Source: Campylobacterales bacterium | GTDB lineage: Bacteria > Campylobacterota > Campylobacteria > Campylobacterales > Arcobacteraceae | NCBI GenBank assembly: GCA_016784825.1 | Contig: JADHTT010000046.1 | Location: forward strand, 1 to 6,728 | Length of the DNA: 6,728 nt | Reading direction: 5' to 3' | Shown here: positions 5,953 to 6,728 of the stretch, in pieces | Layout: each line of letters opens with the position of its first letter | How positions within the stretch are numbered: the first letter of the stretch is position 1 | Notes under the pieces: generated by a model | Seen by the model: the letters and a program-made list of their open reading frames with translations, nothing else | Told to the model about the DNA's origin: nothing | Database searches by the model: none | Translations under genes and position numbers: made by a program

Positions 5953-6728
5953 GTTTACTTCAAAGAGATAGAGAGATAATCGTACAAAATGAATTTGTGG
6001 ATCATTTTGATTTTGCAGAGGTTGAAGAGTTTGTAAAAGGTGCTAGTAAGGATCTATTTATATCTCATAAGTTTAAGACAAAAGGTCAAACATTAGTTCA
6101 GCCACGAGGTGGATTCCCTACATATGAGAAGATGTATACACTTTACAATGAATTTAAAAGTGTAGATGTAGATGTATTACCACTTACAATTGATTCTCAT
6201 ACAAGATTAAATGATTATGGTAGTGCTGGTAAGATGCTACGACTTAGTGAAGAGACAGAGACAGATATGCTAAATGGATATCCACTTGTTAATCACGGAT
6301 ACAAAAGTACAAGAAAGATGATTACAGATTTTAATACACCTGTAAGTTTAAGACACGGTACACCTGATGCAAGATTATTAGTAGATATGGCAATTGCGTC
6401 TGGTATTTTTGAGATAGAAGGTGGACCTATTACGTACCTTCTTCCATATTCAAAAAACTTTCCACTTGATAAGGCATTTTTATACTGGAAACATGTAGAG
6501 AAAGTATGTGCTAAATATTCACAGCTTAATGAACCAATAAATAGAGAGTCTTTTGGACCTCTTACTGCTACTTTGGTACCACCAGCAATTACAATAGTAA
6601 TACAAATTTGTGAAATGCTATTGTCTTTGGAAGAGGGTGTTAAGTCATTCTCTGTTAGTTTTTCACAAACAGGATCATTAAATCAAGATGTAGTGACAGC
6701 TAAAGTTATTAGAGCAATGGCACAAAAG
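5949..6728 (+). CDS. glmE: glutamate (methylaspartate) mutase E subunit, 3'-truncated by the window
   Basis: The first 260 codons of the catalytic TIM-barrel subunit (full length about 480), open to the window edge. Recognisable conserved blocks include VQPRGG (50-55), TIDSHTRLNDY (80-90), MLNGYPLVNHG (107-117), LRHGTPDARLL (134-144), EGGPITYLLPY (157-167), INRESFGPLT (197-206) and SQTGSLNQD (239-247). Arg53, Arg86 and Arg135 align by motif with the three arginines that grip the substrate carboxylates in the Clostridium cochlearium enzyme. Glu157, Tyr163 and Tyr167 match its active-site Glu and Tyr positions. So an active enzyme is expected. The N-terminus is about 13 residues shorter than the clostridial one. 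The ATG overlaps the S-subunit stop; no glmL/mutL gene lies between the two as it does in clostridia. Confidence 0.93.
   Translation, partial: MSLLQRDREIIVQNEFVDHFDFAEVEEFVKGASKDLFISHKFKTKGQTLVQPRGGFPTYEKMYTLYNEFKSVDVDVLPLTIDSHTRLNDYGSAGKMLRLSEETETDMLNGYPLVNHGYKSTRKMITDFNTPVSLRHGTPDARLLVDMAIASGIFEIEGGPITYLLPYSKNFPLDKAFLYWKHVEKVCAKYSQLNEPINRESFGPLTATLVPPAITIVIQICEMLLSLEEGVKSFSVSFSQTGSLNQDVVTAKVIRAMAQK

Overview
The window looks like chromosome of a Campylobacterota (Epsilonproteobacteria) organism, most like the Arcobacter or Sulfurimonas/Wolinella groups. The grounds are very A+T-rich coding DNA, tightly packed genes with short overlaps, a Wolinella-style nitrous-oxide-respiration (nos) gene order, and a short stand-alone Aer-type PAS protein of the CetB kind. 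The genus is an inference.

Region 1 (1-4974, + strand) is one continuous transcription unit. It runs: 3' end of a c-type-cytochrome-like gene (possibly the haem domain of a cNosZ N2O reductase), a NapH-type membrane polyferredoxin with a long C-terminal membrane module, the periplasmic beta-helix maturation factor NosD, the Tat-signal ferredoxin NosG, a lipoprotein monohaem cytochrome c (NosC-like), and an Aer/CetB-like PAS sensor. Together these look like the menaquinol-to-NosZ electron route (NapH-like/NosG/NosC), a copper-site maturation factor (NosD), and a candidate redox/energy-taxis sensor added at the end. Gene gaps are 2-8 bases or overlaps. A hairpin follows the last stop. No nosF, nosY, nosL or second cytochrome gene lies downstream in the window.

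Region 2 (4975-5556) holds a convergent minus-strand gene of the RraA / 4-hydroxy-4-methyl-2-oxoglutarate aldolase family, then a short divergent promoter region of 81 bases.

Region 3 (5557-6728, + strand) encodes the coenzyme-B12-dependent glutamate (methylaspartate) mutase: the small B12-binding S subunit, overlapped by ATGA with the catalytic E subunit, which is cut by the window edge. The usual intervening glmL/mutL gene is absent. The most interesting points are the NapH-plus-extension fusion in the nosB position, the PAS sensor inside a nos operon, and an L-less glutamate mutase pair with an altered B12 motif. No RNA gene, insertion sequence, CRISPR array or attachment site was seen.
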